DNA from: Micromonospora haikouensis
GTDB taxonomy: Bacteria > Actinomycetota > Actinomycetes > Mycobacteriales > Micromonosporaceae
Assembly: GCF_900091595.1 (NCBI RefSeq)
Contig: NZ_FMCW01000007.1
Location: 62,001 to 126,000, forward strand
Direction: 5' to 3'
DNA: 64,000 nt
Below are positions 8,030-16,725 of the stretch, piece by piece; the first letter of the stretch is position 1, and every line of letters starts with the position of its first letter. Under the pieces are notes generated by a model. It was not told the DNA's origin and did no database searches. It saw only the letters and a list, made by a program, of their open reading frames with translations. The position numbers were made by a program, and so were the translations under genes.

Positions 8030-8371
8030 ATGGCCGTGAACAATCGTCACCTGCTGCTGATCCACACCAGTCCGTTCCATGGTTGTGAGAACGAGTTCAA
8101 CCACTGGTACGACGACGTTCATCTCGCCGAGGTTCTCGCCGTTCCCGGTTTCGTCGGGGCGCGGCGTTTCGTCCTCCCGGAGACCGCGGGCGAACGCCGG
8201 CGGTACGTCGCGATCTACGAGGTCGAAACCGACGACATCGCGGCCACCATGAAGCGGTTCGAGAAGGCCCGACCGGCCATGTCGACCACGCCGGCCCTCG
8301 ACCCGTCCAGCGTCGCCATCGAGCTGCTGACCCCAGTGACTCCGCCGGTGACCCCAGGGCAACCGCAGTGA
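8030..8371 (+). CDS. Small EthD-like / dimeric alpha-beta barrel protein at head of cyclitol operon
   Basis: A 113-residue protein. '[20 protein letters not shown]', '[16 protein letters not shown]', 'GARRFVLPE' and '[17 protein letters not shown]' follow the ferredoxin-like beta-alpha-beta pattern of EthD/dimeric alpha-beta barrel proteins: a first strand, the 'fn.WYd..H..evl..PGf' helix and a central strand with aromatic residues. Members bind or act on small hydrophobic or oxygenated compounds, and several sit in natural-product clusters. It is the first gene of the operon, overlaps the cyclase gene by 4 bases (GTGA), and has CTGGAG upstream. Its job here is unknown; a role in cyclitol processing or stabilisation is only a guess from position. 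Confidence 0.7.
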   Translation: MAVNNRHLLLIHTSPFHGCENEFNHWYDDVHLAEVLAVPGFVGARRFVLPETAGERRRYVAIYEVETDDIAATMKRFEKARPAMSTTPALDPSSVAIELLTPVTPPVTPGQPQ

Positions 8372-9648
8372 CGACGGAGGAGGGACTCATCGAATCGACG
8401 ACGCCGGTATCCGCAGGACAGGCCGCCACCGGCAACGGGCTGTCGACCCTGGGCCACGACGGGGACCCGGGGTGGCGGGTCGACGCCTCCCAGGCCGTGA
8501 GCTACGAGGTGCGCCTCTGCCGGGGGCTGCTCGACCCGGCCTCCGACCTGATGGTGACGGCCGCGAGCACGGGGGACGGCCCCGGCCGCCGCCGCCTGGT
8601 CGTGCTGGACTCCCAGGTGGACGTCCTGTTCGGCGAACGCATCAGGGCATACCTGGAGGCGCACCGGGTGACCTACGAGCTGTGCGTCGTCGAGGCCGAC
8701 GAGCGCCGCAAGACGATGACGTCGGTGTTCCGCGTGGTGTCGGCCATGGACGCGTTCGGCGTGGCCCGCCGCCGCGAGCCCGTCATCGCGGTGGGCGGGG
8801 GAGTGCTCACCGACATCGTCGGGCTCGCCGCCAGCCTCTACCGCCGCTCGACGCCGTACGTGCGGGTGCCGACCACCCTCATCGGCATGGTCGACGCCGG
8901 GATCGGCTCGAAGACCGGCGTGAACTTCAGCGACCACAAGAACCGGCTCGGCACGTACCACCCCTCCGCGACCACGCTGATCGACCCGGGTTTCCTGGTC
9001 ACGCTGCCCGTGCGGCACCTGCGCAACGGGCTCGCCGAGGTGCTCAAGATGGCGCTGATCAAGGACCGCCGCCTGTTCGAGCTCCTCGCCGTCCACGGCG
9101 CCCGCATCATCGCCGAGCGGATGCAGTCCGCCGGCAGCGCCGACGGCGGCGCGGCGGCGCTGGCCGTGATCCGCCTCGCGATCGGCGGCATGCTGCAGGA
9201 GCTGCAGCCGAACCTCTGGGAACACCAGCTCGAACGGGTCGTCGACTACGGGCACTCGTTCTCGCCGGTGATCGAGATGCGGGCGCTGCCGGAGCTGCTG
9301 CACGGCGAGGCCGTCGCCGTGGACATGGCGCTGTCGCTCGTGCTCGCCCACCACCGGGGCCTGCTCTCCGCCGAGGACCTGAGCCGCGCGCGCCTGGTCA
9401 TGGGCGAACTCGGCCTCCCGACCTGGCACCCGGTCTGCTCCACCGAGCTGCTCACCGAGGCGTTGGCCGACACCGTGCGCCACCGCGACGGCCGGCAGCT
9501 CATCCCCCTCACGGCCGGCATCGGCCAGGCCCGCTTCGTCGACGACGTGACCCCCGCGGAGCTGGCCGCGGCCCTGGCCCGCCTGGAACCCAACTGGACG
9601 TCGATGGCGGCGGCCCCGTCCGCGCCGACGCAGGGGAGCAACGGATGA
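8368..9648 (+). CDS. Sedoheptulose-7-phosphate cyclase, probable 2-epi-5-epi-valiolone synthase
   Basis: A 426-residue member of the dehydroquinate-synthase superfamily. '[20 protein letters not shown]' (residues 141-160) is the NAD-binding segment, and '[20 protein letters not shown]' with '[10 protein letters not shown]' are typical of the sugar-phosphate-cyclase branch rather than primary-metabolism AroB. The zinc ligands appear complete: Glu224 in '[10 protein letters not shown]', His296 in 'YGHSF' and His312 in 'LLHGEAV'. Such enzymes cyclise sedoheptulose 7-phosphate. I favour 2-epi-5-epi-valiolone synthase (as AcbC, ValA, VldA) because the nucleotidyltransferase, sugar kinase and VOC genes next door match pathways from that product. 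2-epi-valiolone or desmethyl-4-deoxygadusol synthase cannot be excluded without active-site alignment. The GTG start overlaps the previous stop. Confidence 0.85.
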   Translation: MTTEEGLIESTTPVSAGQAATGNGLSTLGHDGDPGWRVDASQAVSYEVRLCRGLLDPASDLMVTAASTGDGPGRRRLVVLDSQVDVLFGERIRAYLEAHRVTYELCVVEADERRKTMTSVFRVVSAMDAFGVARRREPVIAVGGGVLTDIVGLAASLYRRSTPYVRVPTTLIGMVDAGIGSKTGVNFSDHKNRLGTYHPSATTLIDPGFLVTLPVRHLRNGLAEVLKMALIKDRRLFELLAVHGARIIAERMQSAGSADGGAAALAVIRLAIGGMLQELQPNLWEHQLERVVDYGHSFSPVIEMRALPELLHGEAVAVDMALSLVLAHHRGLLSAEDLSRARLVMGELGLPTWHPVCSTELLTEALADTVRHRDGRQLIPLTAGIGQARFVDDVTPAELAAALARLEPNWTSMAAAPSAPTQGSNG

Positions 9649-10766
9649 ACGGCGTACGCGCGGTGCTGCTGGCCGGTGGCCGGGGGGAGCGCATGGGCCC
9701 GCTGGGCGTCGGCCGGCTCAAGCCGCTGATCCCGTTCGGCGGGACGAGCCGGCTCATCGACTTCAGCCTGCGCAACGCCTGCGACTCCGGCCTCGACGAG
9801 GTGCTGCTGCTGTCGCAGTACGAGGAACGCATGCTGATGGACGACCTGCACCGGGTCTGGAACCGGACGCCGGGGTTCCGCGTCCACTTCGGGCCCTACG
9901 ACGAGGCGTACCGCAGCGTCCCGCCCGGGACCGTCCCCGGCGCGTTGCCGGAGCGGACCTGGCCCGCCGAGCGGGGCACCGCCGACGCCCTGATCAGCAA
10001 GGAACGCTGGGTCTTCGGCGGCGCGCCCCGCGACGTCCTGGTGCTGCACGCCGACCACGTCTACCGCTTCGACTACCGGGACATGCTGCGGGAGCACCGG
10101 GCGTCGAAGGCCGCGCTGACGGTCGCGTACCAGCGGATCGAACGCCGCTTCGTGCACCTGTTCGGCATGGTCGAGTTCGACGACGCCGGCCGCCTCACCG
10201 CGTTCGTCGAGAAACCCGCCGACCCCACGAGCGACCTGGTGTTCGCGGCGTTCTGCCTGTTCGACGCCCGGATCCTGCGCCGCTACCTGGAACAGCTCGC
10301 CGGCACCGCCTGGCAGCACGACATCAGCCGCGACGTGATCCCCGCCATGCTGGCCGGCGGGGAGCTCATCCGCGGCCACCGGGTGCCCGGCTACTGGGAG
10401 GACATCGGCACCGTCGACCGCTACCACCTGGCGCACCGCTCGCTGCTTCGGCAGCCGCCGTCGATCCCCCTCGCCGACCTGCCCGCCACCGTGCGGCCGG
10501 AGGTCGCGCGGCGGATGGTCGATGAAGCGCCGGGGATCCGCCGCTCGCTGGTCCCGGCTGACCTGGTCAACCACGGCCAGATCACGCACAGCGTCGTCTA
10601 CCCCGGGGCCCGGGTGGGCGCGGGCGCGGTGGTGCACGACAGCGTGCTGCTGCCGGGGGCGGCGGTGGCGGCCGGCGCCCGGATCGACGGGGCGATCGTC
10701 CTGGAGGACGGCACCGTCGCGCAGTGCGCCGCCGGAGGCGACGCCGTCGCCGAGGCCCACCGATGA
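9645..10766 (+). CDS. Sugar/cyclitol-1-phosphate nucleotidyltransferase, GlgC-like
   Basis: A 373-residue protein of the glucose-1-phosphate adenylyltransferase type. It has '[14 protein letters not shown]' (nucleotide-binding P-loop), 'LKPLIPFGG', '[12 protein letters not shown]' (metal-binding Asp), 'AFVEKPADP' and '[16 protein letters not shown]', followed by a short left-handed beta-helix ('[20 protein letters not shown]'). It is somewhat shorter than glycogen-pathway GlgC. In C7-cyclitol clusters such an enzyme (for example AcbR, VldB) activates a cyclitol phosphate to a nucleotide form for coupling. Given the cyclase directly upstream (ATGA overlap) and glycosyltransferases nearby, this role is more likely than glycogen synthesis. 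Nucleotide and substrate preference cannot be read from the sequence. Confidence 0.85.
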   Translation: MNGVRAVLLAGGRGERMGPLGVGRLKPLIPFGGTSRLIDFSLRNACDSGLDEVLLLSQYEERMLMDDLHRVWNRTPGFRVHFGPYDEAYRSVPPGTVPGALPERTWPAERGTADALISKERWVFGGAPRDVLVLHADHVYRFDYRDMLREHRASKAALTVAYQRIERRFVHLFGMVEFDDAGRLTAFVEKPADPTSDLVFAAFCLFDARILRRYLEQLAGTAWQHDISRDVIPAMLAGGELIRGHRVPGYWEDIGTVDRYHLAHRSLLRQPPSIPLADLPATVRPEVARRMVDEAPGIRRSLVPADLVNHGQITHSVVYPGARVGAGAVVHDSVLLPGAAVAAGARIDGAIVLEDGTVAQCAAGGDAVAEAHR

Positions 10767-11830
10767 CCGACCGGGACGACACGTTCGTCGTCGCCGACAT
10801 CGGCGGGACGACCCTGCGAATCGGGCACGTGACGGCGGGCGATCCCGTCGTACGGGGGGTGCGCCGCGTCGCGACCGAAGGGTTGGCCCGCCATCCCGGC
10901 GCGCCCGTGGCCGAACTCCAGCAGCGGGTCCTGGGCCAGCTCACCACGGAACTCGCCGCGTACCTGGTCAGGTCGGAGGCCGCCGGCAGCCGGGCGGTGG
11001 GCCTGTCGTTCGCCGGGCCGACCACCGCCGACGGAGTCGCCCTCGCCGCCCCCACCATCTGGGGCGAGGGCGGCGGGTCCGTGGCGCTGAACGCCCACCT
11101 CGGCGCGCGGCTCGGGGTCCCGGTGCTGACCGTCAACGACATCACGGCGGCGGCGTGGCGCTACGCCCGCGCCGCAGACGACGCCTTCTGCCTGTTCACC
11201 GTCAGCTCGGGCGTCGGTAGCAAGGTCTTCCGCCGGGGCGAGGTGCTGGTCGACGACGCCGGCTTCGGCGGCGAACTCGGCCACTGGCGGGTCGACTGGA
11301 GCGGCACCGGGCCGCCGTGCGACTGCGGCGGGCGCGGGCACCTCGGCGGCATCGCCTCCGGACGCGGCATCCTGCGGGCCGTGCGGGTCGCCGCCCGGCA
11401 GCGGCCCGGCGAGTTCGGCGTCTCCGGGCTGGCGGCGTCGTCGGCGGGCCGCCCGGAGGGCATCACGAACGAGGCCGTGGCCCTCGCGGTGCGGGGCGGG
11501 GACAGCTTCGCCGTCGACGTCCTGCGCGCCGCGCTCCGGCCGCTCGCGCTGGCGGTGGCGAGCGTCTTCTCCTCCATCGGCATCCGCCGGTTCATCTTCA
11601 TCGGCGGCTTCGCGGTGGCCGTGGGGCAGCCGTTCGTGGACATCCTCGGCGACGAGCTCACCGAGCTGGGCTGTTTCGGCCTGACCCCGACCCAGGTACG
11701 CGCGATGCTCACGCTGGGCGCGGCCGACGACGACCACAGCCTGATCGGTGTCGGCCGGATGCTCGCCGCGGCCGGCGCGGATCCCCGACTCGCAGCGGAG
11801 GCCGCGCATGCGTACGTTGATCGTCGGTAG
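10763..11830 (+). CDS. ROK family sugar/cyclitol kinase
   Basis: A 355-residue kinase. The phosphate-binding '[11 protein letters not shown]' (11-21) opens the protein, 'VNDITAAAW' holds the catalytic Asp126, and 'GGELGHWRV' carries Glu171 and His174. The ROK zinc motif is altered: '[11 protein letters not shown]' keeps Cys186 and Cys188, but the third cysteine of CxCGxxGC is His193. ROK kinases usually phosphorylate hexoses; in cyclitol clusters relatives such as AcbM phosphorylate 2-epi-5-epi-valiolone. The gene overlaps the nucleotidyltransferase by ATGA and the next gene by 23 bases, so it belongs firmly to the operon. Phosphorylation of the cyclase product is the likely role, inferred from context. 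Confidence 0.85.
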   Translation: MTDRDDTFVVADIGGTTLRIGHVTAGDPVVRGVRRVATEGLARHPGAPVAELQQRVLGQLTTELAAYLVRSEAAGSRAVGLSFAGPTTADGVALAAPTIWGEGGGSVALNAHLGARLGVPVLTVNDITAAAWRYARAADDAFCLFTVSSGVGSKVFRRGEVLVDDAGFGGELGHWRVDWSGTGPPCDCGGRGHLGGIASGRGILRAVRVAARQRPGEFGVSGLAASSAGRPEGITNEAVALAVRGGDSFAVDVLRAALRPLALAVASVFSSIGIRRFIFIGGFAVAVGQPFVDILGDELTELGCFGLTPTQVRAMLTLGAADDDHSLIGVGRMLAAAGADPRLAAEAAHAYVDRR

Positions 11831-12704
11831 CGGGTTCGTCGGCAGGGCGGTGGCCGACCGGCTCGCCCGCGCGGGCGAGCGACCCGTCCTCGCGTCGAGG
11901 CGGCCGCCGCCGCACGCGGCGGCGCCGTGGACCCCGCTGGACGTGACGCGCCCGGCCTCCTGCGCCCGCGCGCTCGCCGACACCGCCGCCGAGCAGGTCG
12001 TGCTGGTCCACGGGCCGTCCGACGTGACCTGGTGCGACCGGCACCCGGCCGAGGCGATGGCCGGCCACGAGACGGCGGCCCGCAACATGCTCGCCGCCGC
12101 CGGCGACTGCCGCCTGGTGCTCATCTCGACCGACAACGTCTTCGACGGCAGCCGGCCCGACTGCGCCGAGGCGACGCCGACGGCCCCGCCGAACGCCTAC
12201 GGCCGGGCCAAGCTCGCCGCGGAACAGGTGTTCGCCGGGCACGCCGCCGCGACCGTGCTGCGGGTCAGCCTCGTCTACGGCTGGGAGCCGGCGGACAGCG
12301 CCAAGTGGCTCAACTTCTTCGCGGCCTGCGCGCACCGCCTGCTCGCCGGGGAACCGGTGGCCGTCCCCCACGATCAGTGGACCACCCCGGTGCTGGTCGA
12401 CGACGTCGCCGCGGTGACCGCCGCCGTGCTGACCGCCCGCGACGTCCCGCTGCTGCACCTCGGCGGACCGGACCGGATCTCGCGCGCCGACTGGGCGCTG
12501 CTCATCGCCGCGGAACTCGGCGTCGACCCGGGGCTCGTCGTCGCCGAGCCGCGCGCCGCCGGACGCTACGCGGGACGGCCGGAGAACACCTGCCTGACCA
12601 GCACCCTGCTGTCCCGGCTGCCCGCCACCGCCGGCGTGCCCGTCCGGGGCGTCCGCGAGGCCGCCCGGCTGTTGGTCGCCGACGGCGTGCGGGCGGCGCG
12701 GTGA
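11808..12704 (+). CDS. NAD(P)-dependent reductase/epimerase of the RmlD-like SDR type
   Basis: A 298-residue extended short-chain dehydrogenase. The Rossmann motif '[12 protein letters not shown]' begins at residue 4. 'LVLISTDNVFDG' (Thr108) and 'NAYGRAKLAAEQVF' (Tyr131, Lys135) form the catalytic Thr/Tyr-x3-Lys set typical of dTDP-4-dehydrorhamnose reductase relatives. 'LVDDVAAVTAAVL' and 'LHLGGPDRISRADWA' also fit RmlD-like proteins. In this operon it probably reduces or oxidises a cyclitol or activated cyclitol, a step that acarbose-type pathways also need; a sugar nucleotide is an equally good substrate. It starts inside the kinase gene (ATG at 11808) and ends in a GTGA overlap with the Nudix gene. 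Confidence 0.82.
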   Translation: MRTLIVGSGFVGRAVADRLARAGERPVLASRRPPPHAAAPWTPLDVTRPASCARALADTAAEQVVLVHGPSDVTWCDRHPAEAMAGHETAARNMLAAAGDCRLVLISTDNVFDGSRPDCAEATPTAPPNAYGRAKLAAEQVFAGHAAATVLRVSLVYGWEPADSAKWLNFFAACAHRLLAGEPVAVPHDQWTTPVLVDDVAAVTAAVLTARDVPLLHLGGPDRISRADWALLIAAELGVDPGLVVAEPRAAGRYAGRPENTCLTSTLLSRLPATAGVPVRGVREAARLLVADGVRAAR

Positions 12705-13255
12705 GCGCCGCGAACGGCCCGGTGACCCGCCGGATCACCGGTCGCACCGTCTACCGCAACGCCTGGATGACGGTGCGCGAGGACGCCGTGGAACGCCCCG
12801 ACGGGTCCCGTGGCGTCTACGGCGTGGTCGACAAGCCGGACTTCGCCCTCGTCGTCCCCGCCGAGCCGGGCGGATTCCACCTCGTCGAGCAGTACCGCTA
12901 CCCGGTCGGCGGCCGGTACTGGGAGTTCCCGCAGGGCTCGTGGTCCGAACCGGCCGGCGGGCGCGGCGCCGAGGAACTGGCCGCCGCCGAACTGCGCGAG
13001 GAGACCGGCCTGACCGCCGGCACGATGCGCCACCTCGGCCGGGTCCACGTGGCCTACGGCTACGCCAGCCAGGGCTGCCACATCTTCCTCGCCACCGACC
13101 TGGTCGCCGGGCCGCCCGCGCGGGAGGCCAGCGAGAGCGACCTGGTGCACCGGTTCGTGACCCACGCCGAGCTGCGGCAGCTCGTCGCCGACGGCAGCTT
13201 CACCGACGCCGTCTCCCTGGCGGCGCTCACCCTGCTCGACGGGAGATACCGATGA
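12701..13255 (+). CDS. Nudix hydrolase (ADP-sugar pyrophosphatase-like)
   Basis: A 184-residue protein with a Nudix fold of the ADP-ribose/nucleotide-sugar pyrophosphatase kind. 'VYRNAWMTVREDAVERPDG' is the usual N-terminal strand pair, 'YRYPVGGRYWEFPQGS' the strand before the box, and 'ELAAAELREETGL' the Nudix helix. The first Arg of the REUxEExGU core is Ala, but the three catalytic glutamates remain. These enzymes cleave nucleoside diphosphates linked to a moiety X. Inside a cluster with a nucleotidyltransferase it may act on a nucleotide-activated cyclitol or sugar, removing or recycling it. It starts with GTG overlapping the reductase stop and overlaps the VOC gene by ATGA. Confidence 0.82.
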   Translation: MSAANGPVTRRITGRTVYRNAWMTVREDAVERPDGSRGVYGVVDKPDFALVVPAEPGGFHLVEQYRYPVGGRYWEFPQGSWSEPAGGRGAEELAAAELREETGLTAGTMRHLGRVHVAYGYASQGCHIFLATDLVAGPPAREASESDLVHRFVTHAELRQLVADGSFTDAVSLAALTLLDGRYR

Positions 13256-14316
13256 CCGGCCCCGGCATACCCGGCGCGCAGCGGGTCGACCACGTGGCGC
13301 TCACGGTCGCCGACCTCGACGCGGCCACCGCGTTCGCCGTCGACGTCCTCGGCGGCGAGGTCGTCTACCGCCTGCCGCCGCTGGCCCGCACCGACGACTG
13401 GATGAGCGAACACCTCGACGTGCCGCCCCGGGCCACGGCGGAGATCGCCTTGATCCGTCTCGGCCCCACCACCAACCTCGAACTCTTCCAGTACGCCGTG
13501 GCCGGGCAGGTCACCGCGCCGCCGCAGCGCCACGACCCCGGCCACCAGCACCTCGGCTTCCTCGTGGCCGACGTCGCCGAGGCCACCGCCGCCGTCGGTC
13601 GGCTCAGCGGACTCACCCCGCAGGACCCCGGCCCGGCCGCCGGGGGGCGGTCACCGCTCGCCGGGGCGTGCCGCGCCCGCTTCCGTACGCCGTGGGGGCT
13701 GGCGTTCGAGCTGCGGTCGCCGCCGGAGCCCGCGCCGCACGGGCCACCCGCCCCGGCGGCCCGGCACCGCCCGGACGGGCCCTGGACCAACCGGGGCGCC
13801 CGCCCGCCCGGTCCGCCGCCGATCACCGGGCTGCGCGGGGTGGACCACATCGGCTACACCGTCGCCGACCTGGACGAGGCGCTCACCGTGTTCGCCGACG
13901 CGCTCGGCGGCGAGCTGCTGCACCGGGGCGTCGAGGCCGACCCCGACGGTCCGGTGGAGGTCGCCGCCCTGCGGATGGGCCCCACCGACAACGTGGAACT
14001 GCGGACCTTCGCCCACACCGACCGGGCCGCCCCGCCACCGCGCAACTGCGACGTCGGCGGCCGGCACCTCGCCATCCACGTGCGCGACGTCGACGCCGCC
14101 GCGCGCCACCTCGCGGCCCGTCCCGGGTTCACCGTCCTGGGCGCGCCCGAGACCATCGACGACGGGCCGATCGCCGGCGACCGGTGGGTCTACGTGCGCA
14201 GCCCGATCGGCCTGCACGTCGAGGTCGTCCGGATGCCCGACGGCGCGCTGCCCTACGAGCGGACCACTGCGGCCCGGCGGGCCCCGGCCGGCGCCCTGAG
14301 CTGGACGGACCGGTGA
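13252..14316 (+). CDS. Double-VOC-domain protein, candidate cyclitol epimerase
   Basis: A 354-residue protein made of two vicinal-oxygen-chelate domains (about 9-157 and 194-328) joined by a Pro/Ala-rich linker. Each keeps a complete metal-ligand set: His14, Glu77, His100, Glu153 in the first ('VDHVALTVADLD', 'NLELFQ', 'HQHLGFLVAD', 'LAFEL') and His199, Glu249, His272, Glu324 in the second. VOC enzymes include dioxygenases, glyoxalases and epimerases. CetB of the cetoniacytone pathway is a VOC-type 2-epi-5-epi-valiolone epimerase, which makes epimerisation of the cyclase product the leading hypothesis. Extradiol-dioxygenase-like or resistance functions are alternatives. A 100-base gap follows before the glycosyltransferase. 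Confidence 0.82.
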   Translation: MTGPGIPGAQRVDHVALTVADLDAATAFAVDVLGGEVVYRLPPLARTDDWMSEHLDVPPRATAEIALIRLGPTTNLELFQYAVAGQVTAPPQRHDPGHQHLGFLVADVAEATAAVGRLSGLTPQDPGPAAGGRSPLAGACRARFRTPWGLAFELRSPPEPAPHGPPAPAARHRPDGPWTNRGARPPGPPPITGLRGVDHIGYTVADLDEALTVFADALGGELLHRGVEADPDGPVEVAALRMGPTDNVELRTFAHTDRAAPPPRNCDVGGRHLAIHVRDVDAAARHLAARPGFTVLGAPETIDDGPIAGDRWVYVRSPIGLHVEVVRMPDGALPYERTTAARRAPAGALSWTDR

Positions 14317-14416
14317 CCCGCGCCGCCGGGATCGACGCCGCGCGCCCACGCCGGGGCGCTGGCGGCGGGGGCCCGCCGACCGGCCCGACCTTCGGCCACT
14401 ACCCGGGGAGTTGACG

Positions 14417-15685
14417 ATGTCCCTCGTCCAACCGTCGCATCCGCAGACCCTCGCGTCGGCCGTCGCGGACAGCCTCGTCGTCGCCGCCGACCCGCAGGCA
14501 CCCGAGTCCAGCATCTTCTACTGGGAACGCGGACGCCCCTACACTCAGGCCGTGGTGGACGCGGTGCGCGACGTCGACGACGCCGAGGTCCGCCGGCTCG
14601 CCGAGGCCCTGCTCGCCGACACCCGCAACCCCCAGGCGTACGCCGCCCTGCACCGGGCCCTGACCGCGCTGGCCGCCGCGCCACCGTCGGACACGGTGGC
14701 CGCGCTGTTCGCCCACGGCTGGCGGGCCGAGTCCAACTGCCGCCTCGGCAGCCACCTCGGCGCGTTGTACGGCACCCGGCCGGTGCGGTGCTGGGCGTCC
14801 TTCGAGGAGCTGCGTGCGCTCCCGCCGGGGCCCCCGCCCGGCGACCCGGCACGGGCCCAGATCCTCGTCGTCGTCCCGTTCCGGGACCGGACGCCCGACC
14901 GGACCCGGCTGCGTAACCTGCTCGCCTGCCTCGCCTCGCTGCGCGACCAGTCCGCCCCGCGCGACGAGTACCGCGTCCTCGTCGTCGAGGCCGACACCGA
15001 GCCGCGCTCGCAGCAGGTGATCGAGCCGTACGCCGACGACTACCTGTGGGTGCACAAGGACGGCCTGTTCAACAAGTCGTGGGCGGTCAACGTCGGCGTC
15101 GTCAACGCCCCCTGCGACCCCGAGGTGGTGTGCATCCTCGACGCGGACGTGCTGGCCGACCGCGACTTCGTCGCCCGCAACGCGCGCAGGTTCAACCGTC
15201 CCGGCACCATGGGCCACCTCAGCTACCGCGACATGTGGTGCCTCGACGCCGAGTCCACCGCCCACGCCATCGAGCAGCGGCTGGCCCAGGGCAGCGCCCA
15301 GGTCGACCCGGACCGGCTGCGGGCCTTCGTGCTGCGCCGCCCGCCCGGCTGCTGCGTCTGGGTGCGCACGTCGGCGTTCCTGCGCATCGACGGCATGGAC
15401 GAACGGTTCGAGGGCTGGGGCGGCGAGGACAACGACTTCAGCTACCGCATGGACACCAACTCGGCGTTCGACTCCTACGACGACCCACTGCTGCACATGT
15501 ACCACCCGTCGTCGGCGCTGCTGCGCGCCGACGGCGAGCTCATCAACGCCCACATCCCCGCGCTGACCTGGCGGGCCGAGACGCCGATCGGCGACCCGAA
15601 GCGCTTCGTCGACGGCGACGCACCCGCTTCCTACAGCGGCGAGGTGCGGCTCGCGACCCAGGTCATGACCGGCATCACCGAGTGA
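14417..15685 (+). CDS. Family 2 glycosyltransferase
   Basis: A 422-residue protein. About 130 N-terminal residues are helical and unassigned. The GT2 domain then starts at 'QILVVVPFRDRTPDRTRLRN' and contains 'YRVLVVEADTEP', 'FNKSWAVNVGV' and the DxD-type 'VVCILDADVLADRDF' that binds the nucleotide-sugar metal. 'FEGWGGEDNDFSYRMD' is the acceptor/catalytic motif seen in galactosyltransferase-like GT2/GT27 enzymes. No membrane segment is seen, so it is probably a soluble cytoplasmic enzyme that adds a sugar (or an activated cyclitol) to the cluster product. The ATG at 14417 has GGGGAG upstream; an in-frame TTG at 14411 is less likely. Donor and acceptor are unknown. Confidence 0.83.
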   Translation: MSLVQPSHPQTLASAVADSLVVAADPQAPESSIFYWERGRPYTQAVVDAVRDVDDAEVRRLAEALLADTRNPQAYAALHRALTALAAAPPSDTVAALFAHGWRAESNCRLGSHLGALYGTRPVRCWASFEELRALPPGPPPGDPARAQILVVVPFRDRTPDRTRLRNLLACLASLRDQSAPRDEYRVLVVEADTEPRSQQVIEPYADDYLWVHKDGLFNKSWAVNVGVVNAPCDPEVVCILDADVLADRDFVARNARRFNRPGTMGHLSYRDMWCLDAESTAHAIEQRLAQGSAQVDPDRLRAFVLRRPPGCCVWVRTSAFLRIDGMDERFEGWGGEDNDFSYRMDTNSAFDSYDDPLLHMYHPSSALLRADGELINAHIPALTWRAETPIGDPKRFVDGDAPASYSGEVRLATQVMTGITE

Positions 15686-15699
15686 GAGGCGAGCAGCAC

Positions 15700-16674
15700 A
15701 TGACGACCGCGATTCCCACCCTCGACCTGCCGCGCTGGCGGGCGGCGGGCCCGGACGAGCGCGCCCGGACCTCGGCCGAGCTGGACGCCGCGCTCCGGCA
15801 GACCGGCATGTTCCTCCTCGCCGGCCACGGCGTGCCGGCCGACCTGACCGCGCGGATGCGCGCCGTCGGGCATGCGTTCATGCGGCTGACCCCGGAGCAG
15901 AAGCGCCGGTACGCGGTCAGCCGCCCTTACGACAACGGGTGGCGGGGCCTCGGCGCGCTGCAGGCCAGCGCGGTGGACGGCATGGCCAGCGCCCCCGACC
16001 TGCACGAGGCGTACCACATGGGCCCCACCCACCGCACCGGGGACGCGAAGTTCGACTGGCTCTACTATCCGGACAACAAGTGGCCGGCGGAGCTGCCGGA
16101 GCTGCGCGAGGTCGCCACCGAGTACACCGGCCACCTCAACCGGCTCGCGCTGGAGGTCCTGGAGGTCCTCGCCGTCACCCTCGGCGTCCCGGCCGACCAC
16201 TTCACCTCCCGCTCCCAGCGGGCGACGTGGACGCAGAACGTCAACTGGTACCCGCCCCTGACGGCGGTGGGGCGGCTGGAGGAGGGCCAGATGCGGGTCG
16301 GGCCGCACGCCGACTTCGGCACCATCACCTTCCTCGACCGGCAACAGGGCGTCGGCGGGCTGGAGGCGTGGAACGCCGAGGACGGCTGGTTCAAGCCCCC
16401 GTTCGTGCCCGGCACGCTGGTGGTGAACCTGGGCGACATGATGAACCTCTGGACCGACGGCCGGTGGCGGGCGCTGCGCCACCGCGTCCTGGCGCCCCCG
16501 GCCAGCGACCCCGACGAGGAGCTGGTGTCGCTGGTCTTCTTCTTCGAGGCGGACCCGGACGCCGAGGTACGCCCGCTGCCCGCGCCCGCCGGCGGCGGCG
16601 CGGGCATGGCGCCGGTCGTCGCCGGCGAGTCGATCCTGGAGAAGGTGGGGGTCACCCTCACCCTCGCCGACTGA
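15700..16674 (+). CDS. Isopenicillin N synthase-type Fe(II) dioxygenase-like protein with altered 2-oxoglutarate motif
   Basis: A 324-residue protein of the isopenicillin-N-synthase/2-oxoglutarate oxygenase family, with an N-terminal DIOX_N-like part ('TGMFLLAGHGVPADLTARM') and the jelly-roll core. The iron ligands are present: His203 and Asp205 in 'VGPHADFGTIT', and His261 in 'RALRHRVL'. The arginine of the usual RxS pair that binds 2-oxoglutarate is not seen: the segment reads 'EELVSLVFFF', with Leu275 before Ser277. The enzyme may bind its co-substrate differently or work like family members that do not use 2-oxoglutarate. Hydroxylation of the pseudosugar product, as VldW does for validamycin, is a context-based guess. 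It is the last gene of the plus-strand operon. Confidence 0.8.
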   Translation: MTTAIPTLDLPRWRAAGPDERARTSAELDAALRQTGMFLLAGHGVPADLTARMRAVGHAFMRLTPEQKRRYAVSRPYDNGWRGLGALQASAVDGMASAPDLHEAYHMGPTHRTGDAKFDWLYYPDNKWPAELPELREVATEYTGHLNRLALEVLEVLAVTLGVPADHFTSRSQRATWTQNVNWYPPLTAVGRLEEGQMRVGPHADFGTITFLDRQQGVGGLEAWNAEDGWFKPPFVPGTLVVNLGDMMNLWTDGRWRALRHRVLAPPASDPDEELVSLVFFFEADPDAEVRPLPAPAGGGAGMAPVVAGESILEKVGVTLTLAD

Positions 16675-16686
16675 CGCGCCACCGAC

Positions 16687-16720
16687 GGCCGGGGGCGGGG
16701 CGCGGGCCCCGCCCCCGGCC
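16687..16720. terminator. Bidirectional hairpin between the convergent halves of the cyclitol cluster
   Basis: GGCCGGGGGCGGGG (16687-16700) and its exact complement (16707-16720) form a 14-bp stem with a 6-base loop. It occupies nearly the whole 51-base gap between the dioxygenase stop and the glycosyltransferase stop. Confidence 0.75.
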
Positions 16721-16725
16721 GGGTG

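Noticed and set aside
8368..9648. Primary-metabolism 3-dehydroquinate synthase (aroB)
   Set aside because: The NAD and substrate-binding motifs ([29 protein letters not shown]) and the neighbours fit sugar-phosphate cyclases of secondary metabolism; no other shikimate gene is nearby.
9645..10766. Glycogen-pathway glgC
   Set aside because: It is shorter than usual GlgC and embedded by 4-base overlaps in the cyclitol operon; no glycogen genes accompany it.
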